A stretch of DNA of 12,268 bases from Spirochaetaceae bacterium (GTDB lineage: Bacteria > Spirochaetota > Spirochaetia > Treponematales > Breznakiellaceae). The notes under the pieces were generated by a model, which was not told where the DNA came from, searched no databases, and saw only the letters and a program-made list of their open reading frames with translations. The stretch spans positions 1 to 12,268 of the forward strand of contig JAITKQ010000018.1 in the NCBI GenBank assembly GCA_031278295.1, read 5' to 3'. Below are positions 1 through 6,956 of this stretch, one piece after another (the first letter of the stretch is position 1; every line of letters starts with the position of its first letter). The translations under genes were made by a program, and so were the position numbers.

Positions 1-22
1 TTCAGAAACTGAGGTTTCTGAA
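1..22. repeat. Short inverted repeat at window edge
   Basis: TTCAGAAAC (1-9) and GTTTCTGAA (14-22) pair perfectly around a TGAG loop. It could end a transcript coming from outside the window, but no T-run follows. Confidence 0.6.
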
Positions 23-76
23 CAACTCTATTTCATTACGCAAATGTGTCAACAAAGTTGACATTCGCATTAAAGT

Positions 77-112
77 AGCACCGATTTATGCGCATTCGCA
101 TAAATCAGTGCT
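77..112. repeat. Long hairpin upstream of tRNA-Ala
   Basis: Arms 77-92 (AGCACCGATTTATGCG) and 97-112 pair over 16 positions with a single C-A mismatch and a four-base CATT loop. No T-run follows on either strand, so a simple terminator is not indicated. The rest of 1-202 shows only the edge hairpin, an imperfect repeat at about 41-70 and the tRNA promoter. Confidence 0.8.
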
Positions 113-159
113 TCCTTAGCAAAGCCATGCGTTTACCCTGTACCCCGCAACGCGCGGCC

Positions 160-188
160 TTGACAGTCCCGGGTCAAACTGATAGGTT
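160..188 (+). promoter_or_regulatory. Probable sigma-70 promoter for tRNA-Ala (and hydF)
   Basis: A perfect TTGACA -35 box lies at 160-165. After a 17-base spacer comes a weak -10 match, TAGGTT, at 183-188. Initiation would then fall about 7 to 10 bases before the tRNA 5' end at 203. The -35 is seen directly; the assignment as a promoter is inference, and the poor -10 keeps confidence moderate. Confidence 0.5.
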
Positions 189-202
189 TAATGTACCTCC
201 TT

Positions 203-276
203 GGGGGTGTAGCTCAGTTGGCTAGAGCGTGTGAATGGCATTCACAAGGTCAGGGGTTCAATTCCCCTCACCTCCA
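203..276 (+). tRNA. tRNA-Ala (anticodon GGC)
   Basis: The 74-base cloverleaf is complete. The acceptor stem GGGGGTG (203-209) pairs with CACCTCC (269-275) with one G-T pair. The D-stem GCTC/GAGC is at 212-215 and 225-228. The anticodon stem TGTGA/TCACA encloses loop ATGGCAT (235-241), giving anticodon GGC at 237-239, which reads GCC alanine codons. The T-arm AGGGG TTCAATT CCCCT is at 252-268. A discriminator A is at 276. The 3' CCA is not encoded (AAA follows), so CCA must be added by the tRNA nucleotidyltransferase. The hydF start codon lies only 20 bases downstream with no terminator between, so the two may share a transcript. Confidence 0.97.
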
Positions 277-296
277 AAAATCGGTATTTTAGTTTT

Positions 297-1499
297 ATGG
301 GTATGAACGAAACCCCTTCGGGGGAACGGGTACATATTGGTTTTTTCGGCAGGCGGAACGCGGGTAAATCCAGCCTTGTGAACGCGGTTACCGGCCAGGA
401 CCTTGCCGTTGTCTCCGACGTGAAGGGGACGACGACAGACCCCGTGCATAAGGCGATGGAACTCTTGCCGCTGGGGCCCGTGCTGATAATAGATACCCCC
501 GGCATAGACGACGAGGGGGCGCTAGGGGAGTTGCGTGTCCGCAAGTCCAAGCAGGTCTTGAACAAGACGGATGTCGCCGTGCTTGTGGTGGACGCTTCCC
601 TCGGCAGGAGCGCGGCGGATAACGAGCTTATCGGCATATTCCGGCAAAAAAATGTACCGTACATAATCGCCTACAACAAAAGTGATCTCGTGGATGCCGT
701 CGCCTACGGCGGCAACGAAATTTATGTCAGCGCGATCGACAAAACGAACATCGAAGAGTTGAAAAACCGTATAGCGGTACTGGCGAAAACCGAAGAGACA
801 AAGTTGCGGATAGTCGGCGACCTTATCGATCCGTCCGATTTTGTCGTGCTGGTTGTTCCGGTGGACAAGGCCGCTCCCAAAGGACGCCTGATCCTGCCGC
901 AGCAGCAAACGATACGGGATATTTTGGAGGCCGATGCCGCCGCCATCGTGGTAAAAGAATTTGAACTGAGGGATACGCTCACATTCCTTGGCAAAAAACC
1001 ACGCCTTGTCATCACGGACAGTCAGGTTTTTGCCAAAGTTTCCGCCGATACGCCGGCGGATATACCGCTCACATCGTTTTCCATACTTTTCGCCCGGTAC
1101 AAGGGCTTTCTGGAGCAGGCGGTTCACGGTACGGCGGTACTGGACAGGCTTGAAGACGGAGACCGCATCCTTGTCTGCGAGGGCTGTACCCACCACAGGC
1201 AGTGCGATGACATAGGTACAGTCAAGCTGCCCCGCTGGGTACGCAACTTTACCGGCAGGCGGACGGAGTTTGACTTCACCGCCGGCGGCGCTTTCCCCGA
1301 TGACCTTTCGCCCTACAGCCTTGTTTTGCACTGCGGCGGCTGTATGCTGAACGAGCGGGAAATGCGCTACCGCCAAAAATGCGCCGCCGACCAAAACATA
1401 CCGTTTACCAATTACGGCACGGCAATAGCTCATATTCAGGGAATCCTGAAACGGAGCATAGCCATGTTCCCAAACATAAGCCCCCCTAATGAAGGGTGA
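297..1499 (+). CDS. hydF: HydF, [FeFe]-hydrogenase H-cluster maturation GTPase
   Basis: HydF is the cytoplasmic GTPase scaffold that, with radical-SAM proteins HydE and HydG, assembles the di-iron subcluster and delivers it to apo-[FeFe] hydrogenase. The 400-residue product has the expected three parts. The N-terminal GTPase domain shows the P-loop GRRNAGKS (18-25), DTPG (66-69) and NKSD (127-130). A dimerisation region follows. The C-terminal [4Fe-4S] domain has CTH (Cys297, His299) and HCGGC (His345, Cys346, Cys349), matching the family CxH...HCxxC cluster motif. The ATG at 297 or the one at 303 are the plausible starts; any start further upstream would lie inside tRNA-Ala. Neither has a clear Shine-Dalgarno sequence. 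Its 3' end converges on the Gx gene with a 10-base gap. hydE, hydG and the hydrogenase itself are not in this window. Confidence 0.95.
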   Translation: MGMNETPSGERVHIGFFGRRNAGKSSLVNAVTGQDLAVVSDVKGTTTDPVHKAMELLPLGPVLIIDTPGIDDEGALGELRVRKSKQVLNKTDVAVLVVDASLGRSAADNELIGIFRQKNVPYIIAYNKSDLVDAVAYGGNEIYVSAIDKTNIEELKNRIAVLAKTEETKLRIVGDLIDPSDFVVLVVPVDKAAPKGRLILPQQQTIRDILEADAAAIVVKEFELRDTLTFLGKKPRLVITDSQVFAKVSADTPADIPLTSFSILFARYKGFLEQAVHGTAVLDRLEDGDRILVCEGCTHHRQCDDIGTVKLPRWVRNFTGRRTEFDFTAGGAFPDDLSPYSLVLHCGGCMLNEREMRYRQKCAADQNIPFTNYGTAIAHIQGILKRSIAMFPNISPPNEG

Positions 1500-1509
1500 G
1501 GGGTTTGTC

Positions 1510-2613
1510 TCAGGTCGGGTGGCCGGAAGCGCCCACCGGTGCAATTTCGGCCAGAAGCCTGTCTATATCGCTGATAAATGTTTTGGCGTGAATCGTTTTT
1601 TTCTTTTCAAGCAAGCGTCCGAGCAGGGTGAAGGCCTCTGCCAGCAACCCGCCTGCCCTGCCGGGCAGGCGGAGGCGCGGGCTTACCGTTACGCGGGACA
1701 GCATGACAAGCCCTTCCACCGCCGAGGCCTTGCCCATGCCCTGTAGCAGGGCGCCCTCCGTCAACCGGAATACCCCCACCCTGAATATGATCCGTCCGTA
1801 AGGCGCCAGCGCGTTGAAAAAAACGATTAACGCAAAAAAAACAAATGTAAAAAGGATGTTCCCCGCCTTCCCCGTAACGAAGGCGGCAAGTAAAAAAACG
1901 AGGAACAGCGCGAGCCTTATCAGCGGGGAAGCGGCAAAAAGCATCACGGCGGACAGCAGCAGGCCCGCGGCAAAGAGCGGCGCCGGCGGGAGCCTGTCCG
2001 TATCCAGCAGCGGAACTTTTCCGCTGCCGGTGCCGGACTCCGCCGCGCCGGATTCCGCAGGAGCGGGCTCCGCTCCTGCGGAGTTAGCCGCATAGTCGCT
2101 GTTTTCGGCGGGTATTCCGTTGTACCAGCGTGACTTTGCGGTAAAATGCTGGCAGAAAAGCCCAAGCGCGCCCCCGCTGACCAAACCCGTCGCAAGAAGA
2201 GGCGGCGCGATGTAGATCGCGCCCGGCCCCAAGAAAAAGAAACGGGCAAGGGCGATCTGTGTGATGTTTGAAACAAGCGCCCCTGTTATGCTGATGCCGG
2301 TAAGCCCCATATACTTTTCGGGGACAGCCCGGCGCAGCAGGTACATTGCCGAGGCGGAAAGCGCCGTACCTGACAGTGAAAGCAAAAATATGTACGAAAA
2401 CAGGGTTCCGGAAATGAAGGCCTGACCAAGAATTTTTACAAAAACCAACGGAAAAAATGAATACGGCGGCAGCCCGAGTGCGATCAAAAGCGGTGCGTTG
2501 GCCAAGCCGAGCCGTATAAAGGGCAGGGGTTTGGGAATCATGTACTCAAGCGTAGAAAGGAAGAGGCTGAACGCGGCGAGCGCGGGCAACCTGCGGGCAC
2601 CGGCGTCCGTCAC
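1510..2613 (-). CDS. Gx-type membrane transporter (Hpre_diP_synt_I family) with extra C-terminal membrane domain
   Basis: The first ~158 residues match the Gx transporter / 'heptaprenyl diphosphate synthase component I' family (Pfam Hpre_diP_synt_I), an integral membrane family resembling ECF substrate-binding S components. The hallmark stretch KPLPFIRLGLAN (28-39) is followed by several membrane helices. A Pro/Ala/Gly/Ser/Glu-rich linker (about 165-208) then joins a second membrane domain (about 209-310) and a basic amphipathic tail. Family members are usually under 200 residues, so this 367-residue protein is unusually long. I chose GTG at 2613 because GGTGAGG lies 11 bases upstream and the N-terminus then fits the family. 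A longer TTG start at 2688 would overlap the upstream gene. It follows the NusG-II gene by 13 bases, so they probably share an operon. The substrate is unknown. Confidence 0.8.
   Translation of the reverse strand: MTDAGARRLPALAAFSLFLSTLEYMIPKPLPFIRLGLANAPLLIALGLPPYSFFPLVFVKILGQAFISGTLFSYIFLLSLSGTALSASAMYLLRRAVPEKYMGLTGISITGALVSNITQIALARFFFLGPGAIYIAPPLLATGLVSGGALGLFCQHFTAKSRWYNGIPAENSDYAANSAGAEPAPAESGAAESGTGSGKVPLLDTDRLPPAPLFAAGLLLSAVMLFAASPLIRLALFLVFLLAAFVTGKAGNILFTFVFFALIVFFNALAPYGRIIFRVGVFRLTEGALLQGMGKASAVEGLVMLSRVTVSPRLRLPGRAGGLLAEAFTLLGRLLEKKKTIHAKTFISDIDRLLAEIAPVGASGHPT
1649..1672. repeat. 10-bp perfect palindrome inside the Gx gene
   Basis: CCGCCTGCCC and GGGCAGGCGG flank a TGCC loop. 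It encodes part of the tail of the C-terminal domain (RLPGRAGG). It reads through in frame. Confidence 0.85.
2054..2082. repeat. 13-bp perfect palindrome inside the Gx gene linker
   Basis: TCCGCAGGAGCGG and CCGCTCCTGCGGA flank a three-base loop. It encodes the Ala/Pro/Glu-rich linker between the two membrane domains, where insertion would be tolerated. Confidence 0.9.
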
Positions 2614-2626
2614 GGTTTTGGCCGCC

Positions 2627-3097
2627 TCACCATGTAAGGCCGTCAACGGCGGGGGCGTCCTCCGTCCCGGAGGACGCCCCGCCGCCAACGCTGATCACTA
2701 CCTGGTTTGGTAGGCAGGCGGTCCACTGGCCGCGCCGCCCGATCGGCGGCGCGGCCACACAGGTTTGCCCGCGGCACGGCGATGAGACGACGCGGGCCTC
2801 GCCGCCGCTTATCCGTACAAGCGTATCGCCGAGCGGACCCGGCACAACAACAGTTTCCGCCGAGTCCAAGGGGTAAAGCCAGTTCCCGTAAGGCCCGCTC
2901 ACGCTTAGGCGCGCCGCCCCGTTTAGCCCCGCCCCTCCGTAAACAAAAAAAAACGAAACGGCAAAAAACGCCAAGCCTAGATAAAAAACCAGATAATCCA
3001 GTATTTTAAGGTGTACGCACGGAAACTTCCACGGGAAGGAGGCGGGCGTTACGTTCCGCGACGGCTTTTTGTTAGACGCCAAGGACGGCTGTGACAC
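2627..3097 (-). CDS. NusG domain II-containing membrane-anchored protein
   Basis: A short protein (156 residues from the GTG at 3097) with one membrane helix at about 32-53 and then an extracytoplasmic NusG domain II fold (Pfam NusG_II). The diagnostic part is SPCRGQTC (107-113... Cys108, Cys113) followed by GQWTACLPNQVVI (Cys128). The spaced cysteines and the CLPN turn are typical of this family. Despite the name it is not the transcription factor NusG. The start is uncertain: GTG at 3097 overlaps the end of the NifU-domain gene by 26 bases, a TTG at 3082 also overlaps, and neither has a strong Shine-Dalgarno. Its stop codon overlaps the ribosome site of the Gx gene. NusG-II and Gx genes often sit together, sometimes near ApbE or Rnf genes; the exact role is not established. 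Confidence 0.8.
   Translation of the reverse strand: MSQPSLASNKKPSRNVTPASFPWKFPCVHLKILDYLVFYLGLAFFAVSFFFVYGGAGLNGAARLSVSGPYGNWLYPLDSAETVVVPGPLGDTLVRISGGEARVVSSPCRGQTCVAAPPIGRRGQWTACLPNQVVISVGGGASSGTEDAPAVDGLTW
2648..2683. repeat. Palindrome at the C-terminus of the NusG-II gene
   Basis: GCGTCCTCC (2655-2663) pairs with GGAGGACGC (2669-2677), and the stem extends outward by six more pairs past a one-base bulge. It encodes the low-complexity tail after the NusG-II fold. Confidence 0.85.
2727..2757. repeat. 13-bp perfect palindrome in the NusG-II core
   Basis: TGGCCGCGCCGCC and GGCGGCGCGGCCA flank a five-base CGATC loop. Unlike the other coding palindromes here, it falls inside the conserved Cys-to-Cys segment of the domain. 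Confidence 0.9.
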
Positions 3098-3293
3098 CGG
3101 GTATCTTTTCTTTCAGGTAGTTTTCGATACCGTTTTTCAGCGTCATCTGCGCGTGGGGGCAGCAACCGCAGGCCCCGGTCAGCTTTAGCGATACTGTCCC
3201 GTCCTCGCCAAGCGATACAAATTCCACATCGCCGCCGTCCGCCTGCAATGAAGGTCTGACATTGTCGAGCGCTATTTTGATCTGTTCTTCCAT
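3072..3293 (-). CDS. NifU-like C-terminal (Nfu) domain Fe-S scaffold protein
   Basis: A 73-residue stand-alone Nfu domain. Such proteins bind a [4Fe-4S] cluster, usually at a homodimer interface, and pass it to apo-proteins in the cytoplasm. The visible hallmarks are NVRPSLQADGGDVEF (11-25) and the cluster motif GACGCCPHAQMTLK (40-53) with CxxC at Cys42 and Cys45; Cys44 is an extra cysteine between them. The length is normal for single-domain members. The ATG at 3293 is supported by AGGAGA eight bases upstream and by a promoter-like pair at 3344-3316. It is the first gene of a likely three-gene operon with the NusG-II and Gx genes, and it overlaps the NusG-II start. Confidence 0.93.
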   Translation of the reverse strand: MEEQIKIALDNVRPSLQADGGDVEFVSLGEDGTVSLKLTGACGCCPHAQMTLKNGIENYLKEKIPGVTAVLGV

Positions 3294-3315
3294 AAAATCA
3301 GTCTCCTATGTTGAA

Positions 3316-3344
3316 AGTATACAAAATAAGGTATAAGCATACAA
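3316..3344 (-). promoter_or_regulatory. Probable promoter of the NifU-domain / NusG-II / Gx operon
   Basis: On the minus strand a TATACT -10 box (3321-3316, five of six consensus bases) is preceded by TTGTAT (3344-3339) with a 17-base spacer. It would start a leader of roughly 20 bases before the NifU-domain ATG. The -10 is good and the -35 keeps only the TTG core. Confidence 0.5.
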
Positions 3345-3387
3345 GCTATCCCCGGCCTGATTTCAGCTAGATTTTTGTTTCGGGCAA

Positions 3388-3525
3388 CTATCCCTTTTCG
3401 GCCAGGATAATCATTAGGCAACGCGGGCCCGACTCAATTGTAGAGGCAAGGGCCCTCCTTATGGCATCTTCCGGCGGCCCTTTAATCAGCATTGTTATGT
3501 ATGTCCGTAACGGCGACGATACCAT
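3388..3525 (-). CDS. Small hypothetical protein (45 aa)
   Basis: An uninterrupted minus-strand frame from an ATG at 3525 to a TAG at 3388 encodes 45 residues. It has no family that I recognise. The sequence looks protein-like: a mixed N-terminal part with TYITMLIKGPP (8-18), an Arg-rich amphipathic stretch EDAIRRALAS (19-28), and a hydrophobic ending CLMIILAEKG (36-45). Codon choice is rich in G and C at third positions, as in its neighbours. A purine stretch GGGGAAAG lies about ten bases before the ATG. It sits between the metallopeptidase and the NifU-domain gene on the same strand, in what would otherwise be an empty 345-base gap. It could be a genuine small protein, a fragment of a longer lost gene, or chance. 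Confidence 0.42.
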   Translation of the reverse strand: MVSSPLRTYITMLIKGPPEDAIRRALASTIESGPRCLMIILAEKG

Positions 3526-3638
3526 AAAATAAATTCTTTCCCCTATGTGTGGGCGCGTATAATGGTTGTAGCGCGTTCATTTGCGCGGCGCATGGTGTTC
3601 CGGATTTTGGGCAGGTGATGAGAATTTATGAAACAAAG

Positions 3639-4751
3639 TTACGGTTTTTGTTTTTCAAGCGCGGAATGCAGTTGCCGCATGGGATCGCCGTCCTTTCTGT
3701 TTATGGTCTTTGCCGCCGCTATGAATGCATGAAGGTTGCCACCCGATTCCTCATACAGTTCCTTCAGCCTGCCGCCACCGGAATAGTAAAGACGGTATAA
3801 TTCCAGGTATGCGTTATTAATTTCGATCTCAGAGAAGCCCCGGTAATTGTCGGAATGAAAACGGGTTTCGTATTCATCCGCAAAACGCGACTGGGCGGCG
3901 GCGATGATCATTTGTTTTTGTTCAAGTTTTTGTTCACGCGGAATTTCACTTTTGTAGACAGCATCTAGCTCGGCTGTCAATTCCTGAATAAAGGCGACAT
4001 AGGCGGCGTTATCGGCGTCGGAATACACAAGGTTTTCCATCTGCGGGCTTAAATCACCGTACCGCTTTCTTATGTACAGCCGCGCCCCCTCACTGCCGAT
4101 GAATTCCGCAAGTTCTTCGTTAAACTGCATATTATCTTTTATAAAGATTGTGGCGTGTACCAGTTCGTGTATCAAAATATCAGCCATGCGATCCGGGGTA
4201 TAATTATGCATGAATGAGTACAGCGGATCGGAAAACCAGCCCAGTGTGCTGAAGGCGTCAACCGGACGTATCCAGACATCCATGCCTTTCTTTTTTAATT
4301 TAGCCGCTTCCTTGCGCGCGTCATCCACGTTAAAAAAACCTTTGTATGGAACGCTTCCCACAACAGGAAACCGCCATTCATGCCGCTTAAAAGAATCTTT
4401 TGCGGACGCCGATACTATTGCCGCCAGATAATCACGGTTTATACCAACATACTTTGTATAGTTCTTTGTTTCGTTAAGCCCAAGTTCATCAACCGCAAAA
4501 CGGCGTATGTCCTTGACCAATTCGACAAACCGTATATCTTCTTCCGTCACGTCCGGACTGCCTGTCAGGGATTCAAGCGGTACGGCCCGGCCAAGGTATC
4601 CGAGCATGATAGCGCCCTGTTTTAGCGTATAGCAGCCTGAACAGATCAGTGAAAATCCGAGCAAAAACAAAACGGAGGTCAGTACGGGAAATAAATATAA
4701 AATCATATTGCCAAAATTCTTCATCGATCGATATAACCTATATAACTTCAC
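3639..4751 (-). CDS. Predicted membrane-anchored zinc aminopeptidase (Pfam Aminopep, DUF2265)
   Basis: A 370-residue protein of the putative aminopeptidase family PF10023. The N-terminus has a long hydrophobic segment (about 16-37) ending in FSLICSGCY, a plausible spirochaetal lipobox with Cys40 as lipid attachment site, so the enzyme probably faces the periplasm from a membrane anchor. Family signatures run in order: WRFPVVGSVPYKGFF, DVWIRPVDAFSTLGWFSDPL, then the zinc motif HELVH (195-199) and FNEELAE (210-216) giving the third metal ligand. The C-terminal third is helical and charged. Substrate specificity is unknown. I chose GTG at 4751 because AGAAGG lies seven bases upstream; ATGs at 4724 and 4706 are alternatives and would shorten only the signal region. 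It lies downstream of dxs on the same strand with a 184-base gap. Confidence 0.85.
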   Translation of the reverse strand: MKLYRLYRSMKNFGNMILYLFPVLTSVLFLLGFSLICSGCYTLKQGAIMLGYLGRAVPLESLTGSPDVTEEDIRFVELVKDIRRFAVDELGLNETKNYTKYVGINRDYLAAIVSASAKDSFKRHEWRFPVVGSVPYKGFFNVDDARKEAAKLKKKGMDVWIRPVDAFSTLGWFSDPLYSFMHNYTPDRMADILIHELVHATIFIKDNMQFNEELAEFIGSEGARLYIRKRYGDLSPQMENLVYSDADNAAYVAFIQELTAELDAVYKSEIPREQKLEQKQMIIAAAQSRFADEYETRFHSDNYRGFSEIEINNAYLELYRLYYSGGGRLKELYEESGGNLHAFIAAAKTINRKDGDPMRQLHSALEKQKP

Positions 4752-4935
4752 ATCAGCCCTTCTGTGCAAGCCTGCCTGCCCAAACCGGGCGGTATGCTTT
4801 GACGGATTTACGCCGGTTTACATTTTGAAAAATGACGTGTTTCGGAAGCCGCCGCAAAATATGCTTGACAGCGACATTTCCGTTTTAAAACCGCCCGGCC
4901 CTGACAAAACGCTGAATTCAACAGGCTCCGAAAAT

Positions 4936-6864
4936 TTACAGCAGGGCGCGGATGCTGGCGGCTATGCCTTCCCCGTTCAGCCCGTGGCGGGCAAGGAGTT
5001 CGTCCCGGCTGCCTTGGGCAAAACAGCCGTCCCCCGCGTTAAGCGTGAGAACTTTTACCTTTTTCCCCGATGCCAAAGCCGCCGCGTACTCGCCGAATCC
5101 GCCGTCCTTTACGCCCTCCTCCACAAAAACCGCCGCCCTGTAGCCGCTCATCAGCGAGGCAAGATGGCCTTCATCGACAGGTTTAAGAAAACGCAGGTTG
5201 TAAAAATCGGCGTTGATCTTACTTTCGTTCAGCAGCCGCGCGGCGGCCTCCATGGAACTGTACAGACTGCCGGTAAACGCGACAAAAACTTTTTTTTCAA
5301 CCGGCGCCGCCGGAACGGGGAAGAATTCGACAAACACGCCCCTGCCATGTTCGATAGGCGGCGGCGAATGATCCGGCACGGACTCTCCGTATTTACCCGG
5401 CGGCCTGTCTGTCGTACGGACGGAGGCTTTGGGGTAGCGGATCGCACAGGGCTTGTCCTGAAGAAGCGCCCATTCCAGCATCATACGCAATTCTTTGCCG
5501 CAGGCAGGGGCAAGCAGCGTCATGTTTGGTACGGACCTGAGCAGGCTTATATCGAAAAGGCCCTGGTGTGTTTCACCGTCGCCCGCCACAAAACCGGCGC
5601 GATCAACGGCGAATACTACCGGCAGTTTCTGTAGAGCCACATCGTGGATAATAGAGTCGAGCGCTCGCTGCAAAAAGGTTGAATATATTGCCGCAACGGG
5701 GCGCAACCCGCGCGCGGCAAGGGCAGCCGCGAAAGTAACCGCGTGTTCCTCCGCTATACCCGCGTCAAAGAAACGATCCGGAAACGCGCCGTGAAAGGCG
5801 GACAGGCCGGTTCCGTGCTCCATCGCCGCCGTAACGGCAACAAGGCGCGGTTCCCTGCCGCCAAGCTCGATCATAGCGTCGCCAAACTCGCGGGTAAAAC
5901 TCATGCCGACGCTTTTTCCGGCTACATCAGCCATTTCCGGCGGTTTACCGGACGGTACGACGGCATGGAACGCGCTTGGGTCCTGTTCGGCAGGCTCATA
6001 CCCTTTGCCTTTTTTGGTAAGGACATGCACCACCACAGGTAGGTTGAGTCTTTGAACATCGCGCAACACATCCTCAAGCTGTTCAATGTCGTGTCCGTTT
6101 ACAGGACCGACATATTCAAAGCCAAGGTCAACAAAAAAATTATCAATGTAAAAAGCCGCCTTGACCGCCCGTTTTAAACGGGTGATTCCGGTAAAGAGCG
6201 TACCGCCAAACATCGGGATTTTTTTTACCAGGCGGTCTACGGTCCGCCTGAAATTTTGATACTTCGCTTTCATAGAAAGGCGGCTGAGGTACTTGGAAAG
6301 TCCGCCTACATTGGGGCTTATCGACATACGGTTGTCGTTCAGAATCACGATTAGGGGCAGCCCAAGCTGGCCGGCGTGCGACAGGGCCTCGTAAGCGATG
6401 CCTCCCGTAAGGGCGCCGTCGCCAATCACCGCGATGGCAAGGCCTTTACCGCCGGAAAGCCGCTCACCCACCAAAAAACCAAGCGCCGCGGAAACGGATG
6501 TCGAGGCGTGCCCTGTCCCAAATGGATCGTGGAGGCTTTCACTCCGTTTGGGAAAGCCGGATATGCCGTCTTCAAGCCTGATTGAACCGAAGGTTTCCCG
6601 CCGTCCGGTCAGGATCTTGTGGGCGTAACACTGATGCCCGACATCCCAGACTATTTTGTCCTCGGGCGAGTTAAAAACACGGTGCAGGGCAATGGCAAGC
6701 TCAACAACGCCAAGGTTTGACGAAAGATGCCCGCCGTTCCTGCTGACCGTTGTATAGATAAGGTGACGAATCTCACCGGCAAGCGTCTTTAGTTCGGAGA
6801 CAGTTAAATTTTTTATATCGCGTGGTCCGTTGATATGCTCCAAGATCGGTTTTTTTTCATTCAT
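4936..6864 (-). CDS. dxs: 1-deoxy-D-xylulose-5-phosphate synthase
   Basis: Dxs condenses pyruvate and glyceraldehyde-3-phosphate, with loss of CO2, to form DXP. This is the first step of the MEP isoprenoid pathway and also feeds thiamine and pyridoxal synthesis. The 642-residue length is normal. Visible landmarks are GHLSSNLG (45-52), GHASTSVSAALG (118-129), the thiamine-diphosphate GDG (148-150) with downstream NDN, YVGPVNGHD, and the second domain's GIAEEHAV (369-376), whose first Glu (372) corresponds to the catalytic base. YSTFLQRA, DRAG (421-424) and GETHQG follow, then a transketolase C-terminal domain. ATG at 6864 gives the usual N-terminus; a GTG at 6927 would add 21 atypical residues. 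The ribosome site is weak (GGCGGA). It follows the tiny COX24-like gene by 92 bases and probably shares its promoter. Confidence 0.97.
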   Translation of the reverse strand: MNEKKPILEHINGPRDIKNLTVSELKTLAGEIRHLIYTTVSRNGGHLSSNLGVVELAIALHRVFNSPEDKIVWDVGHQCYAHKILTGRRETFGSIRLEDGISGFPKRSESLHDPFGTGHASTSVSAALGFLVGERLSGGKGLAIAVIGDGALTGGIAYEALSHAGQLGLPLIVILNDNRMSISPNVGGLSKYLSRLSMKAKYQNFRRTVDRLVKKIPMFGGTLFTGITRLKRAVKAAFYIDNFFVDLGFEYVGPVNGHDIEQLEDVLRDVQRLNLPVVVHVLTKKGKGYEPAEQDPSAFHAVVPSGKPPEMADVAGKSVGMSFTREFGDAMIELGGREPRLVAVTAAMEHGTGLSAFHGAFPDRFFDAGIAEEHAVTFAAALAARGLRPVAAIYSTFLQRALDSIIHDVALQKLPVVFAVDRAGFVAGDGETHQGLFDISLLRSVPNMTLLAPACGKELRMMLEWALLQDKPCAIRYPKASVRTTDRPPGKYGESVPDHSPPPIEHGRGVFVEFFPVPAAPVEKKVFVAFTGSLYSSMEAAARLLNESKINADFYNLRFLKPVDEGHLASLMSGYRAAVFVEEGVKDGGFGEYAAALASGKKVKVLTLNAGDGCFAQGSRDELLARHGLNGEGIAASIRALL

Positions 6865-6956
6865 ACTCAATCCGCCGCCACGCGAAAGGCACGTCGTCAA
6901 CCGGGACTTCCGTAACAGCGCCGCCACCGTTACAAAATAAATCGGCTCTTATTCGT

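Noticed and set aside
522..1544. 340-codon open frame antisense to hydF
   Set aside because: It mirrors hydF, a confident gene on the other strand, and shows no domain, signal or ribosome site. High-GC codon bias on one strand leaves such open frames on the other.
3549..3800. Plus-strand frame with a TATAAT at 3556-3561
   Set aside because: The -10-like box lies inside the frame, its -35 is poor, and most of the frame is antisense to the metallopeptidase.
4770..4935. Possible dxs terminator (AAACCGG/CCGGTTT pairing at about 4782-4818)
   Set aside because: The stem has a bulge, a loop of nearly 20 bases and no T-run, so I do not call it.
4708..5634. 308-codon plus-strand frame opposite dxs
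   Set aside because: Most of it is antisense to the dxs C-terminal domain and it has no recognisable motif.
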